A stretch of 5,562 nucleotides of DNA from Bacillota bacterium (GTDB taxonomy: Bacteria; Bacillota_A; Clostridia; Tissierellales; Peptoniphilaceae), in the NCBI GenBank assembly GCA_023418535.1, contig JAEZZN010000075.1:1-5562 (forward strand), in the 5' to 3' direction. The translations under genes and the position numbers were made by a program. Shown here piece by piece: positions 1 through 5,562 of the stretch. Positions within the stretch are counted from its first letter, which is position 1. Each line of letters starts with the position of its first letter. The notes beneath the pieces were generated by a model that was given only the letters and a program-made list of their open reading frames with translations, was not told where the DNA came from and did not search any database.

Positions 1-186
1 ATCCGAGGGTATCGCCATTCTCATTTAATCCCGGCTTCCGGGCTGTTCGGCGTACTGGCACTGGTAGGCGGACAGGTTTTGGTGGAAGAGGTATTTCATT
101 ATGCTGTTCCCATCAGCGTATTTGTCACCATTGTGGGCGGTATTTACTTCCTGTATCTCATTTTGACCAGAAAATCCGTAATGTAA
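1..186 (+). CDS. Ferric-siderophore ABC transporter permease, FecCD family (3' end only)
   Basis: This is the last 61 codons of an open frame that enters from the left edge and stops with TAA at 184-186. The translation has the FecCD C-terminal pattern: a basic Arg-Gly-Tyr-Arg-His stretch, then HLIPASGLFGVLALVGGQ (a membrane helix start), and a final hydrophobic helix around ISVFVTIVGGIYFLYLIL followed by a short basic cytoplasmic tail. The 'LVGGQ..VE.VF' wording resembles the second permease of YclO/CeuC/VctG-type systems more than FhuB/FhuG. In this family two permeases form the inner-membrane channel and contact the ATPase. The TAA overlaps the AAGGAG ribosome binding site of the ATPase gene, which starts 9 bases later, so the two are almost certainly co-transcribed and translationally linked. 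Family assignment is firm; the exact substrate is inferred from the neighbours. Confidence 0.88.
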   Translation: MRGYRHSHLIPASGLFGVLALVGGQVLVEEVFHYAVPISVFVTIVGGIYFLYLILTRKSVM

Positions 187-195
187 GGAGAAACC

Positions 196-948
196 ATGCT
201 TATTAAGGACTTATGCAAATCCTATGACGGAAATCTCGCAGTTGATGCGGTGAGTTTGGAAATTCCGAAAGGCTCCGTAGTTTCTTTTATCGGCCCGAAC
301 GGTGCGGGGAAATCCACGGTGCTGAATATTATTTCACGACTTTTGGAACGCGACAGCGGTGAGGTGCGTTTTCAGGAGAAAGATATACGGGATTGGAAAA
401 GTAAGGATTTGGCGAAACACTTGGCGATACTGACACAGCAAAATAACATCAATATGAAGCTTACCGTTCGTGAATTGGTACAATTCGGTCGTTTTCCCTA
501 TTCCGGCAGCCGCTTGAATGAGGAAGACGAACGGCTGGTCGATGAGGCAATTACGTATATGCAGTTGGAGGAATTTCAAGATCGCTTTATTGATGAACTC
601 TCCGGCGGGCAAAGACAACGAGCCTATATTGCCATGGTGATTGCACAGGATACCGAATACGTGCTGCTCGATGAGCCGACCAATAATTTGGATATCTACC
701 ATGCAGCAAATTTGATGAAAACCGCTCGTAAACTGTGCGATGAATTGGGAAAAACGGTAATTCTCGTATTGCACGAAATCAATTACGCGGCGTTCTACAG
801 CGATTATATTTGTGCTTTTGTCAATGGAAAGGTTCATACTTTCGGCACCGTAGAGGAAGTGATGAAGCCGGAAATCTTAAAATCCATTTATAACGTGGAT
901 TTTGAAATTATGAAAATCAACGGGAAGCCGTTGACGATTTATTATTGA
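196..948 (+). CDS. Ferric-siderophore ABC transporter ATP-binding protein (YclP/CeuD/VctC-like)
   Basis: This 250-residue cytoplasmic ATPase would power import of an iron-siderophore complex through the FecCD-type permeases. All nucleotide-binding motifs are intact and in order: Walker A GPNGAGKST at 33-41, Q-loop glutamine at 81/82, ABC signature LSGGQ at 135-139, Walker B YVLLDE at 155-160 with catalytic Glu160, D-loop NNLD at 163-166, and the switch histidine His193 in VLHEIN. Length is normal for the FepC/FecE family (about 250-270). The C-terminal part, with LHEINYAAFYSDY and an ending in GKPLTIYY, is the style seen in YclP, CeuD and VctC. The ATG at 196 is chosen because AAGGAG lies at 185-190, five bases upstream, overlapping the preceding stop. 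The order permease-ATPase-binding protein matches yclNOPQ. Iron-responsive (Fur) control is likely by analogy, but the operon promoter is outside the window. Confidence 0.95.
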   Translation: MLIKDLCKSYDGNLAVDAVSLEIPKGSVVSFIGPNGAGKSTVLNIISRLLERDSGEVRFQEKDIRDWKSKDLAKHLAILTQQNNINMKLTVRELVQFGRFPYSGSRLNEEDERLVDEAITYMQLEEFQDRFIDELSGGQRQRAYIAMVIAQDTEYVLLDEPTNNLDIYHAANLMKTARKLCDELGKTVILVLHEINYAAFYSDYICAFVNGKVHTFGTVEEVMKPEILKSIYNVDFEIMKINGKPLTIYY

Positions 949-961
949 TACTCTCAGTTTG

Positions 962-987
962 GCAAGGAAGAAGTACGCTTCTTTTGC
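962..987 (+). other. Intercistronic hairpin between ATPase and binding-protein genes
   Basis: The 67-base gap holds an inverted repeat: AAGAAG (968-973) pairs perfectly with CTTCTT (978-983) around a TACG loop. Two G-T wobbles (966-967 with 984-985) and GC (962-963) with GC (986-987) can extend it across a two-base AA bulge. The run of T at 982-985 lies inside the stem's 3' arm, and no clear T-tract follows, so this is a poor full terminator. Such hairpins in transporter operons can act as partial attenuators or as mRNA-stabilising or processing sites that raise binding-protein levels relative to the ATPase. The pairing is seen directly; the function is inferred. Confidence 0.45.
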
Positions 988-1015
988 ATAGAATATTTTA
1001 GAAGGACGGTTTGTT

Positions 1016-2068
1016 ATGAAAAAAACTTGGAATGTAGTATGTGCCGGTATGTTGGCGTTGTTCTTAACGGCGTGCGGATCGCAAACACCGCAGGAACCAA
1101 GCGTTTCAGCAGTACAGTCTGTGAGCGAGTCGACAGAGATTTCCTCGGAAACAGCGGCATCTTCGGCACCGGCGCAAGCGGAAGCCAAACCGACAACGGT
1201 AAGTATTACGGCGTTGGATGCGGAGAAAAAGGAAGTCAGCGTAGAAGTGCCTTATGACGCACAGCGCATTGCCGTTATGGATATGGCAAGTTTGGACATC
1301 TTGCAGACACTGGGTCTGGGAGACAGAGTAGTCGGTTCTTCCAGCGGTAAAATCGACTATCTGCAAGACATTTTGACCAAGGACTCCGTAGCGAACTTGG
1401 GAACGGTAAAGGAAGCGGATTTGGAAGCGGTAAAAGCGGCAAAACCGGATGTTATCTTTATCGGTGGACGTCTTGCCAAATCGTATGATCAGTTGAAGGA
1501 GATTGCCCCCGTTGTATTCCTGGGCATTGACCGCGAAAAGGGTGTGGTGGAAAGCACCAAAGAAAATGCCATGAAAATTGCGAAAATGTTCGGTCTGGAA
1601 TCCGAAGTGGATGCGAAGTTCGCACATTTCGGAGAACGCATTGCAAAACTTCAGGAATTTGCAAAGGGCAAAAATGCCATTATCGGGTTGGTGACCAAGG
1701 GAAACCTGAACGTTTTGGGCAATGACGGACGCTGCTCGCTGATCGGTAAGGAAATCGGTTTTGAAAACTTGGGTGTGGACAGCAACATCGACACCTCCAC
1801 GCACGGAAACGAAGCGTCTTTTGAATTCCTGGTAGAAAAAAATCCGCAGTACATTTTCATTCTCGATCGTGATGCTGCAATCCACGCGGACGGTGCGAAA
1901 GCTGCAAAGGAAATTGTGGAGAATGAGTTAACGGCTTCTGTAGATGCCATTGCCAACGGACACAGCGTGTACATGGCGCATCCGGATGTCTGGTATATCG
2001 CGGAAGGCGGTATCCACGCGTTGGATGTTATGATTTCGGACATTGAACAGGGAATTGCCGGAAAGTAA
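1016..2068 (+). CDS. Iron-siderophore ABC transporter substrate-binding lipoprotein (YclQ/CeuE-like)
   Basis: This 350-residue extracytoplasmic binding protein would capture a ferric siderophore and deliver it to the permeases. It begins with a type II signal peptide: Lys2-Lys3, a hydrophobic core, and lipobox LTAC at 17-20, with Cys20 as the lipidated residue. A Ser/Ala/Glu/Gln-rich flexible linker follows (about 21-60), then a class III (helical-backbone) periplasmic-binding fold from about 62 to the end. Typical blocks are PYDAQRIAVMDMASLDILQTLG near 79-100, KPDVIFIGGR at 143-152, and HGNEASFEFL near 263-272. Arg152, Arg239, His263, Arg285 and Tyr327 align in order and spacing with the siderophore and iron contacts I recall for CeuE. 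The linker and signal make it longer than the roughly 317-residue YclQ. The start is supported by GAAGGA at 1001-1006, nine bases upstream, and by the well-placed signal peptide. It is the last gene of the importer operon. The exact siderophore is not provable from sequence. Confidence 0.93.
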   Translation: MKKTWNVVCAGMLALFLTACGSQTPQEPSVSAVQSVSESTEISSETAASSAPAQAEAKPTTVSITALDAEKKEVSVEVPYDAQRIAVMDMASLDILQTLGLGDRVVGSSSGKIDYLQDILTKDSVANLGTVKEADLEAVKAAKPDVIFIGGRLAKSYDQLKEIAPVVFLGIDREKGVVESTKENAMKIAKMFGLESEVDAKFAHFGERIAKLQEFAKGKNAIIGLVTKGNLNVLGNDGRCSLIGKEIGFENLGVDSNIDTSTHGNEASFEFLVEKNPQYIFILDRDAAIHADGAKAAKEIVENELTASVDAIANGHSVYMAHPDVWYIAEGGIHALDVMISDIEQGIAGK

Positions 2069-2086
2069 GAAATCCGGAGAATGTTC

Positions 2087-2115
2087 TTGACGGAAATCGA
2101 GAGAAACTATAAACT
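2087..2115 (+). promoter_or_regulatory. Candidate sigma-A promoter for the metK leader
   Basis: A -35-like TTGACG (2087-2092, five of six consensus bases) is followed by overlapping -10 candidates: TAAACT (2110-2115, 17-base spacer, four of six) or TATAAA (2108-2113, 15-base spacer). Either predicts a transcript start near 2119-2123, which coincides with the first paired base of the riboswitch P1 helix (2120). That coincidence is the best support. It lies just 18 bases after the stop of the binding-protein gene. Confidence 0.6.
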
Positions 2116-2119
2116 AAAT

Positions 2120-2221
2120 CATAACCTTATAAAGAGTGGCGGAGGGACAGGCCCTGTGAAGCCCGGCAACCTATTCAATTAGGTGCCAATTCCTGCAGTG
2201 TATACTGGGAGATGAGGTATG
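2120..2221 (+). promoter_or_regulatory. SAM-I (S-box) riboswitch aptamer upstream of metK
   Basis: The leader contains the S-box core in the correct order: AAGAG then GGAGGGA (2141-2147), GGCCC (2150-2154), TGAAGCCCGGCAACC (2157-2171), GGTGCCAATTCC (2182-2193), and GAGATGAGG (2209-2217). P1 forms between CCTTAT (2125-2130) and ATGAGG (2212-2217), extended by CATA (2120-2123) with TATG (2218-2221) past one bulged A. P3 forms between ACCTA (2169-2173) and TAGGT (2180-2184). P4 forms between CAGT (2196-2199) and ACTG (2204-2207), with TCC/GGA below it. The GGAGGGA...TGAAG portion is the P2 kink-turn region. In this class SAM binding stabilises P1 and leads to premature termination. A terminator follows at once and metK, a SAM-producing gene, lies downstream, so the OFF-switch logic fits. 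Confidence 0.96.
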
Positions 2222-2232
2222 TTGTGTAAGAC

Positions 2233-2260
2233 AAAGCTCGCCCCCCGGCGAGCTTTTTTT
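2233..2260 (+). terminator. Intrinsic terminator, expression platform of the SAM-I riboswitch
   Basis: AAAGCTCGCC (2233-2242) and GGCGAGCTTT (2247-2256) form a perfect 10-bp stem around a CCCC loop, with an uninterrupted T-run at 2254-2260. It lies 11 bases after the aptamer and 23 bases before the metK start codon. This is the usual placement for SAM-dependent transcription attenuation. It would also stop read-through from the upstream transporter operon when SAM is high. Confidence 0.95.
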
Positions 2261-2283
2261 GTGGAAAAAGAATAGGAGAAAGT

Positions 2284-3462
2284 ATGAAGCGTTTATTTAC
2301 TTCGGAGTCCGTGACGGAAGGACACCCCGATAAAATCTGCGACCAAATTTCGGATGCGATACTCGATGCGATTTACGAACAGGATCCGAAGGCAAGAGTG
2401 GCTTGCGAGACCTTTGCGACCACCGGTTCCATCTTTGTGATGGGAGAAATTACCACCACAGCTTATGTGGACATTCCGAAGATTGTCCGCCAAACTTTGC
2501 GAGAAATCGGCTATACGGATTCGACGTTTGGATTTGACGCGGATACTTGTGCGGTGATTACCTCCATTCACGAACAGTCCCCGGATATTGCGCAGGGGGT
2601 GGATACCGCCTACGAGGTACGAGAAGGAAAGGAAGATCGGTACAATCAGGTCGGAGCAGGCGATCAGGGTATGGTGTTCGGCTATGCCTGCAATGAAACG
2701 GAAACTTATATGCCTTTGCCGATTTCCCTGGCACATAAGCTGGCAAAACAGCTTGCGGAAATACGAAAAAACGGCACCGCGCCGTTTATTCGTCCGGACG
2801 GAAAAACACAGGTGACGGTAGAATACGTAGACGGCAAACCGCACCGTATTACCAATTTGCTGATTTCTACGCAGCATGCCCCGGATTGCACAAGAGAGAC
2901 TTTGGAGAAAACATTGTGGGAACAGGTCGTGCTTCCGATTGTCGATGCTTCGCTGCTGGATAAAGACACCAAATTCCTGGTAAATCCCACGGGAAAATTC
3001 GTCGTTGGAGGACCTATGGGAGATACCGGACTTACCGGACGAAAAATTATTGTGGATACGTATGGCGGTTTCGGACGTTGCGGCGGAGGCGCGTTTTCCG
3101 GGAAAGACCCTACAAAAGTGGATCGTTCCGCAAATTATTACGCACGCTATATTGCCAAAAATTTGGTGGCGGCGGGACTTTGCGAGAAAGCGGAAGTGGG
3201 AATAGCTTACGCAATCGGAGTGGCACATCCCATGTCGCTGTATGTGGATACTTTCGGTACCGGTAAGTATTCAGACGAACAATTATGTGATATTGTACAA
3301 GAAGTATTCGATCCGCGCCCGGCGGCGATTATCGACCAGTTGCAGTTACGCCGCCCCATGTATCGGCAAACGGCGGCTTACGGACATTTCGGACGGGACG
3401 ATTTGGAACTTCCGTGGGAACATACGGATCGAGTTGAGGTATTGCAAAAGTATTTGAAATAA
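2284..3462 (+). CDS. metK: S-adenosylmethionine synthetase (methionine adenosyltransferase)
   Basis: This 392-residue cytoplasmic enzyme makes S-adenosylmethionine from methionine and ATP, releasing phosphate and pyrophosphate. Length is normal for the family (E. coli 384, B. subtilis 400). Seen motifs are the N-terminal [19 protein letters not shown] with His14 and Asp16, the DTCAV segment at 87-91, the first signature GAGDQG at 124-129, and the second signature GGGAFSGKD at 267-275, continuing into PTKVDRSA. These contribute ATP, methionine and metal binding, and the glycine-rich loop closes over tripolyphosphate. One oddity is Cys266 directly before the GGG, where the bacterial enzymes I recall have His (ARHGGG). 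The start ATG is supported by AGGAG at 2274-2278. The gene sits behind a SAM-I riboswitch, giving product feedback on its transcription. arcA begins 21 bases after its stop, with no terminator between. Confidence 0.98.
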   Translation: MKRLFTSESVTEGHPDKICDQISDAILDAIYEQDPKARVACETFATTGSIFVMGEITTTAYVDIPKIVRQTLREIGYTDSTFGFDADTCAVITSIHEQSPDIAQGVDTAYEVREGKEDRYNQVGAGDQGMVFGYACNETETYMPLPISLAHKLAKQLAEIRKNGTAPFIRPDGKTQVTVEYVDGKPHRITNLLISTQHAPDCTRETLEKTLWEQVVLPIVDASLLDKDTKFLVNPTGKFVVGGPMGDTGLTGRKIIVDTYGGFGRCGGGAFSGKDPTKVDRSANYYARYIAKNLVAAGLCEKAEVGIAYAIGVAHPMSLYVDTFGTGKYSDEQLCDIVQEVFDPRPAAIIDQLQLRRPMYRQTAAYGHFGRDDLELPWEHTDRVEVLQKYLK

Positions 3463-3483
3463 TTGTCGAGGAAAGGAGCCGAT

Positions 3484-4707
3484 ATGAGCGCAATCCATGT
3501 TACCAGTGAGATTCGCCCCTTAAAAGAGGTATTTGTGCACCGTCCCGGAGAGGAATTACTGAACTTAATGCCGCAGATGCTTTCCGAATTGTTGTTTGAC
3601 GACATACCCTATTTGAAGCAGGCACAGAAAGAACACGATGCCTTTTGTGAAGTATTTCGTTCGCAGGGAGTACGCGTGCGTTATCTTGTGGATTTGGTGG
3701 CGGAAGCCCTGGAAGCACATCCGGAGCAGGAAGAAGCTTTCTTACGCCGTTTTATCCAAGACGGCGATGTCCATATTCCTTACTATCAGGAAGCTTTGTT
3801 GGATTATTTTCGGCAATTCACGGACAAACGGGATTTGGTGCGTGCCACTATGCGAGGTGTGAGCGTATCGGAAATTGATGCACGATCCGGACGTCAACGT
3901 TCACTGGCGGATTTTGTGGGTATGCGTTCGGTATTCCTGCTGGATCCATTGCCGAATTTGTATTTTACTCGGGATTTTCTCACAAATATCGGAACGGGAA
4001 CGCTCATTCCCCGTATGTTTTCGTTGACCAGAAGCAGAGAAACCATTTATCCGGAATTGATTTTACGCTATCATCCCGATTTTCAGGGACAGGTGGAGGA
4101 GTATTATAAACGAAACAGCGAATTTTCGATTGAAGGCGGCGATGTCCTCGTTCTGCGGGAAGACCTCATTGCGGTCGGTATTTCACAGAGAACCTGCCCG
4201 GAAGCCATTGAAGAACTCGCCAATACGTTGTTTCATCGCTCCCGTTCCCGCATTCAAAAAGTGTTGGCTATGTTTATCCCTCATCATAGAGCGTATATGC
4301 ACTTGGACACCGTATTTACGCAAATTGATACCGACGCTTTTACGTATCATCCGGGCATTATGGATACTTTCCGCTGTTTCCTGCTCGAAAAAGACGGAGA
4401 CCGTACGAAAATTACGGAGTTTGAAGACTCGTTGGAAGCTATTTTACAGCGGATGTTGGATTTGGATCGAGTTCGACTGTTCCCGTGCGGCGGGGGAGAT
4501 TTGGTCGCAGCGGAAAGAGAGCAATGGAACGATGGTTCCAATACGCTTGCCATTGCACCGGGCAAAATTATTACCTACGACAGAAACGAAGTCACGAATC
4601 AGCTTCTCAAAGACGCCGGTTTCACCGTTTTGGAAATTCCCAGCTACGAACTCTCGAAAGGACGTGGCGGCCCGCGCTGTATGTCCATGCCACTAGTGAG
4701 AGAATAA
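3484..4707 (+). CDS. arcA: Arginine deiminase
   Basis: This 407-residue enzyme hydrolyses L-arginine to citrulline and ammonia, the first step of the ADI pathway, used for ATP and for acid tolerance. It has the pentein fold. The full catalytic set is visible: Asp164 in LYFTRD, Glu217 in IEGGD, His273 and Asp275 in MHLDTVFTQID, and nucleophile Cys399 in the C-terminal GRGGPRCMSMPLVRE. The N-terminal EIRPLKEVFVHRPG is also typical, as is GSNTLAIAPG near 351-360. Length fits bacterial ADIs (about 405-418). The frame is open from a TTG at 3463, but the ATG at 3484 is preferred: AAAGGAG lies at 3472-3478, five bases upstream, and the family's N-terminus begins here. It lies 21 bases after metK and 47 bases before arcB. 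That spacing leaves no room for a normal promoter ahead of it, so it probably shares the metK transcript unless a promoter lies inside metK. Confidence 0.97.
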   Translation: MSAIHVTSEIRPLKEVFVHRPGEELLNLMPQMLSELLFDDIPYLKQAQKEHDAFCEVFRSQGVRVRYLVDLVAEALEAHPEQEEAFLRRFIQDGDVHIPYYQEALLDYFRQFTDKRDLVRATMRGVSVSEIDARSGRQRSLADFVGMRSVFLLDPLPNLYFTRDFLTNIGTGTLIPRMFSLTRSRETIYPELILRYHPDFQGQVEEYYKRNSEFSIEGGDVLVLREDLIAVGISQRTCPEAIEELANTLFHRSRSRIQKVLAMFIPHHRAYMHLDTVFTQIDTDAFTYHPGIMDTFRCFLLEKDGDRTKITEFEDSLEAILQRMLDLDRVRLFPCGGGDLVAAEREQWNDGSNTLAIAPGKIITYDRNEVTNQLLKDAGFTVLEIPSYELSKGRGGPRCMSMPLVRE

Positions 4708-4711
4708 AGGA

Positions 4712-4722
4712 TTTGATACAAT
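4712..4722 (+). promoter_or_regulatory. Possible weak extended -10 promoter ahead of arcB
   Basis: The arcA-arcB gap contains TTTGATACAAT, which reads as a TG-type extended -10: TG at 4714-4715, one spacer base, then TACAAT (4717-4722), five of six consensus bases. No good -35 is present at the right distance; TAGTGA at 4694-4699 matches three of six. If used, transcription would start near 4729, about 25 bases before the arcB ATG. In AT-rich spacers such matches occur by chance, so this is only a candidate. Confidence 0.25.
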
Positions 4723-4754
4723 AAGAAAAACAGAAGAAATTGAGGAGAAATGCC

Positions 4755-5562
4755 ATGCCAGTCAATCTGCAAGGACGTTCATTTTTGAAATTGTTGGATT
4801 TTACTCCCGATGAGATTCGGTACTTAATTCAACTGAGTGCCCATTTCAAGCAATTGAAGCGTACCGGAACCCCACATCGTATCCTGGAAAATAAAAACAT
4901 TGTTTTATTGTTTGAAAAGACTTCCACCCGTACACGCTGTTCGTTTGAAGTAGCCGGTGCGGATTTGGGCATGGGGGTTACCTATTTGGATCCGGCTTCG
5001 AGCCAAATGGGACACAAGGAAAGCATTGCAGATACCGCCAAGGTATTGGGGCGGCTGTACGACGGCATTGAATACCGCGGCTTCCGCCAGGATTTGGTGG
5101 AAGAATTGGCGGCAAACGCCGGTGTGCCCGTATGGAACGGTCTAACGGATGAATTTCATCCCACACAGATGATTGCAGATATGCTGACTGTGCAGGAAGA
5201 ATTCGGTGATTTGCGTGGTAAACGGCTCACTTTCTTCGGAGACTGTCGCAATAATGTTTCCAACTCCCTGATGGTAGTCTGTGCAAAATTGGGTGTGCAT
5301 TATACCGCCTGCGGTCCGAAAAGTTTATGGCCGGCGCAGGATTTGGTCATGGAATGTCAGAGCATTGCGGCGGAAAATGGATCAACCATTCGCCTTACCG
5401 AGGACTTGGAAGAAGGAGCTTCACAGGCGGATGTTCTCTACACGGATATTTGGGTTTCCATGGGAGAACCGAAAGAATTGTGGGCGGAGCGAATTCGCCT
5501 GTTGCGTCCGTACCAAGTGAATGAAAATGTTATGAGCATGGCATCGGAACGTGCTATTTTCC
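4755..5562 (+). CDS. arcB: Ornithine carbamoyltransferase, catabolic type (3' end missing)
   Basis: The frame runs open from ATG 4755 to the window edge: 269 complete codons of the roughly 330 usual for the family. In the ADI pathway the enzyme phosphorolyses citrulline to ornithine and carbamoyl phosphate; the same fold runs in the opposite direction in arginine synthesis (argF). Seen motifs are the carbamoyl-phosphate loop STRTR at 57-61, SSQMGHKES at 82-90, LGRLYDGIEYRGF at 98-110, HPTQ at 135-138, and the ornithine/citrulline loop DIWVSMGE at 231-238. The HCLP motif should lie just past the window. Similarity in wording to Pseudomonas ArcB (STRTRC.FEVA, YRGF, GLTDE.HPTQM) and the position after arcA favour the catabolic role, though argF remains possible. 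The start is set by GAGGAG at 4742-4747, seven bases upstream. Carbamate kinase (arcC) and an arginine/ornithine exchanger would be expected downstream. Confidence 0.95.
   Translation, partial: MPVNLQGRSFLKLLDFTPDEIRYLIQLSAHFKQLKRTGTPHRILENKNIVLLFEKTSTRTRCSFEVAGADLGMGVTYLDPASSQMGHKESIADTAKVLGRLYDGIEYRGFRQDLVEELAANAGVPVWNGLTDEFHPTQMIADMLTVQEEFGDLRGKRLTFFGDCRNNVSNSLMVVCAKLGVHYTACGPKSLWPAQDLVMECQSIAAENGSTIRLTEDLEEGASQADVLYTDIWVSMGEPKELWAERIRLLRPYQVNENVMSMASERAIF

Noticed and set aside
959..994. TTGGCA and TAGAAT as a promoter for the binding-protein gene
   Set aside because: The 24-base spacer is too long for a sigma-A promoter, and the -35 is embedded in the hairpin.
1106..1885. Long open frame on the - strand opposite the binding-protein gene (259 codons)
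   Set aside because: It is an antisense shadow of a gene with an intact signal peptide and binding fold; the translation is low-complexity and Cys/Arg/Phe-rich without a family pattern.
2058..2077. CCGGA/TCCGG inverted repeat spanning the end of the binding-protein gene as a terminator
   Set aside because: The stem is only five pairs, it straddles the stop codon, and no T-tract follows.
2293..3228. Long open frame on the - strand opposite metK (311 codons)
   Set aside because: It lies wholly inside a clear metK gene, has no recognisable motif, and reflects the codon bias of the coding strand.
3463..3483. TTG at 3463 as the arcA start
   Set aside because: It directly abuts the metK stop and has no ribosome binding site at the right distance. 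The ATG at 3484 has AAAGGAG five bases upstream and matches the family N-terminus.
4130..4696. 188-codon + strand open frame within arcA in another frame
   Set aside because: arcA's own frame carries all catalytic residues through this region, so the second frame is incidental.
4750..4788. Out-of-frame ATG at 4750 opening a 12-codon frame overlapping the arcB start
   Set aside because: It lies only two bases after the GAGGAG motif, too close for efficient initiation, and the ATG at 4755 has ideal spacing. A translational regulatory role cannot be excluded but has no support.

Overview
The window carries two adjacent, co-directional gene blocks, all on the + strand. It looks like a fragment of a Bacillota (Firmicutes) chromosome. 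The reasons are a SAM-I (S-box) riboswitch with an intrinsic terminator ahead of metK, strong AGGAG-type ribosome binding sites before every gene, a lipoprotein-type binding protein instead of a free periplasmic one, and an arginine deiminase (ADI) pathway typical of fermentative Gram-positives. Base composition looks moderate rather than AT-rich, so an anaerobic Clostridia- or Negativicutes-like host is possible, but I cannot name a genus.

Region 1 (1-2068) is the end of a ferric-siderophore ABC importer: the last 61 codons of a FecCD-type permease, a complete ATPase, and a complete lipoprotein substrate-binding protein. Gene order and sequence character match the YclNOPQ / CeuBCDE / VctPDGC group, which imports iron bound to catecholate-type siderophores. 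The binding protein keeps the five residues (three Arg, one His, one Tyr) that I recall as siderophore and iron contacts in CeuE. A hairpin sits in the ATPase-binding protein gap. The first permease and any Fur site would lie upstream of the window.

Region 2 (2069-2283) is regulatory: a candidate sigma-A promoter, a complete SAM-I aptamer, an alternative antiterminator pairing, and a 10-bp stem terminator with a T-run. No separate terminator is visible after the transporter operon.

Region 3 (2284-5562) holds metK (S-adenosylmethionine synthetase), then after 21 bases arcA (arginine deiminase), then after 47 bases the first 269 codons of arcB (catabolic-type ornithine carbamoyltransferase), cut off by the window end. 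MetK makes SAM from methionine and ATP, and the SAM-I element would shut its transcription when SAM is plentiful. ArcA and ArcB convert arginine to citrulline and then to ornithine and carbamoyl phosphate, which feeds ATP formation through carbamate kinase (not seen here). The tight spacing suggests that arcA-arcB may be transcribed from the same SAM-controlled promoter, which is the most interesting point here. I see no mobile elements, CRISPR arrays, tRNA or rRNA genes, or evidence of a wholly undescribed system.
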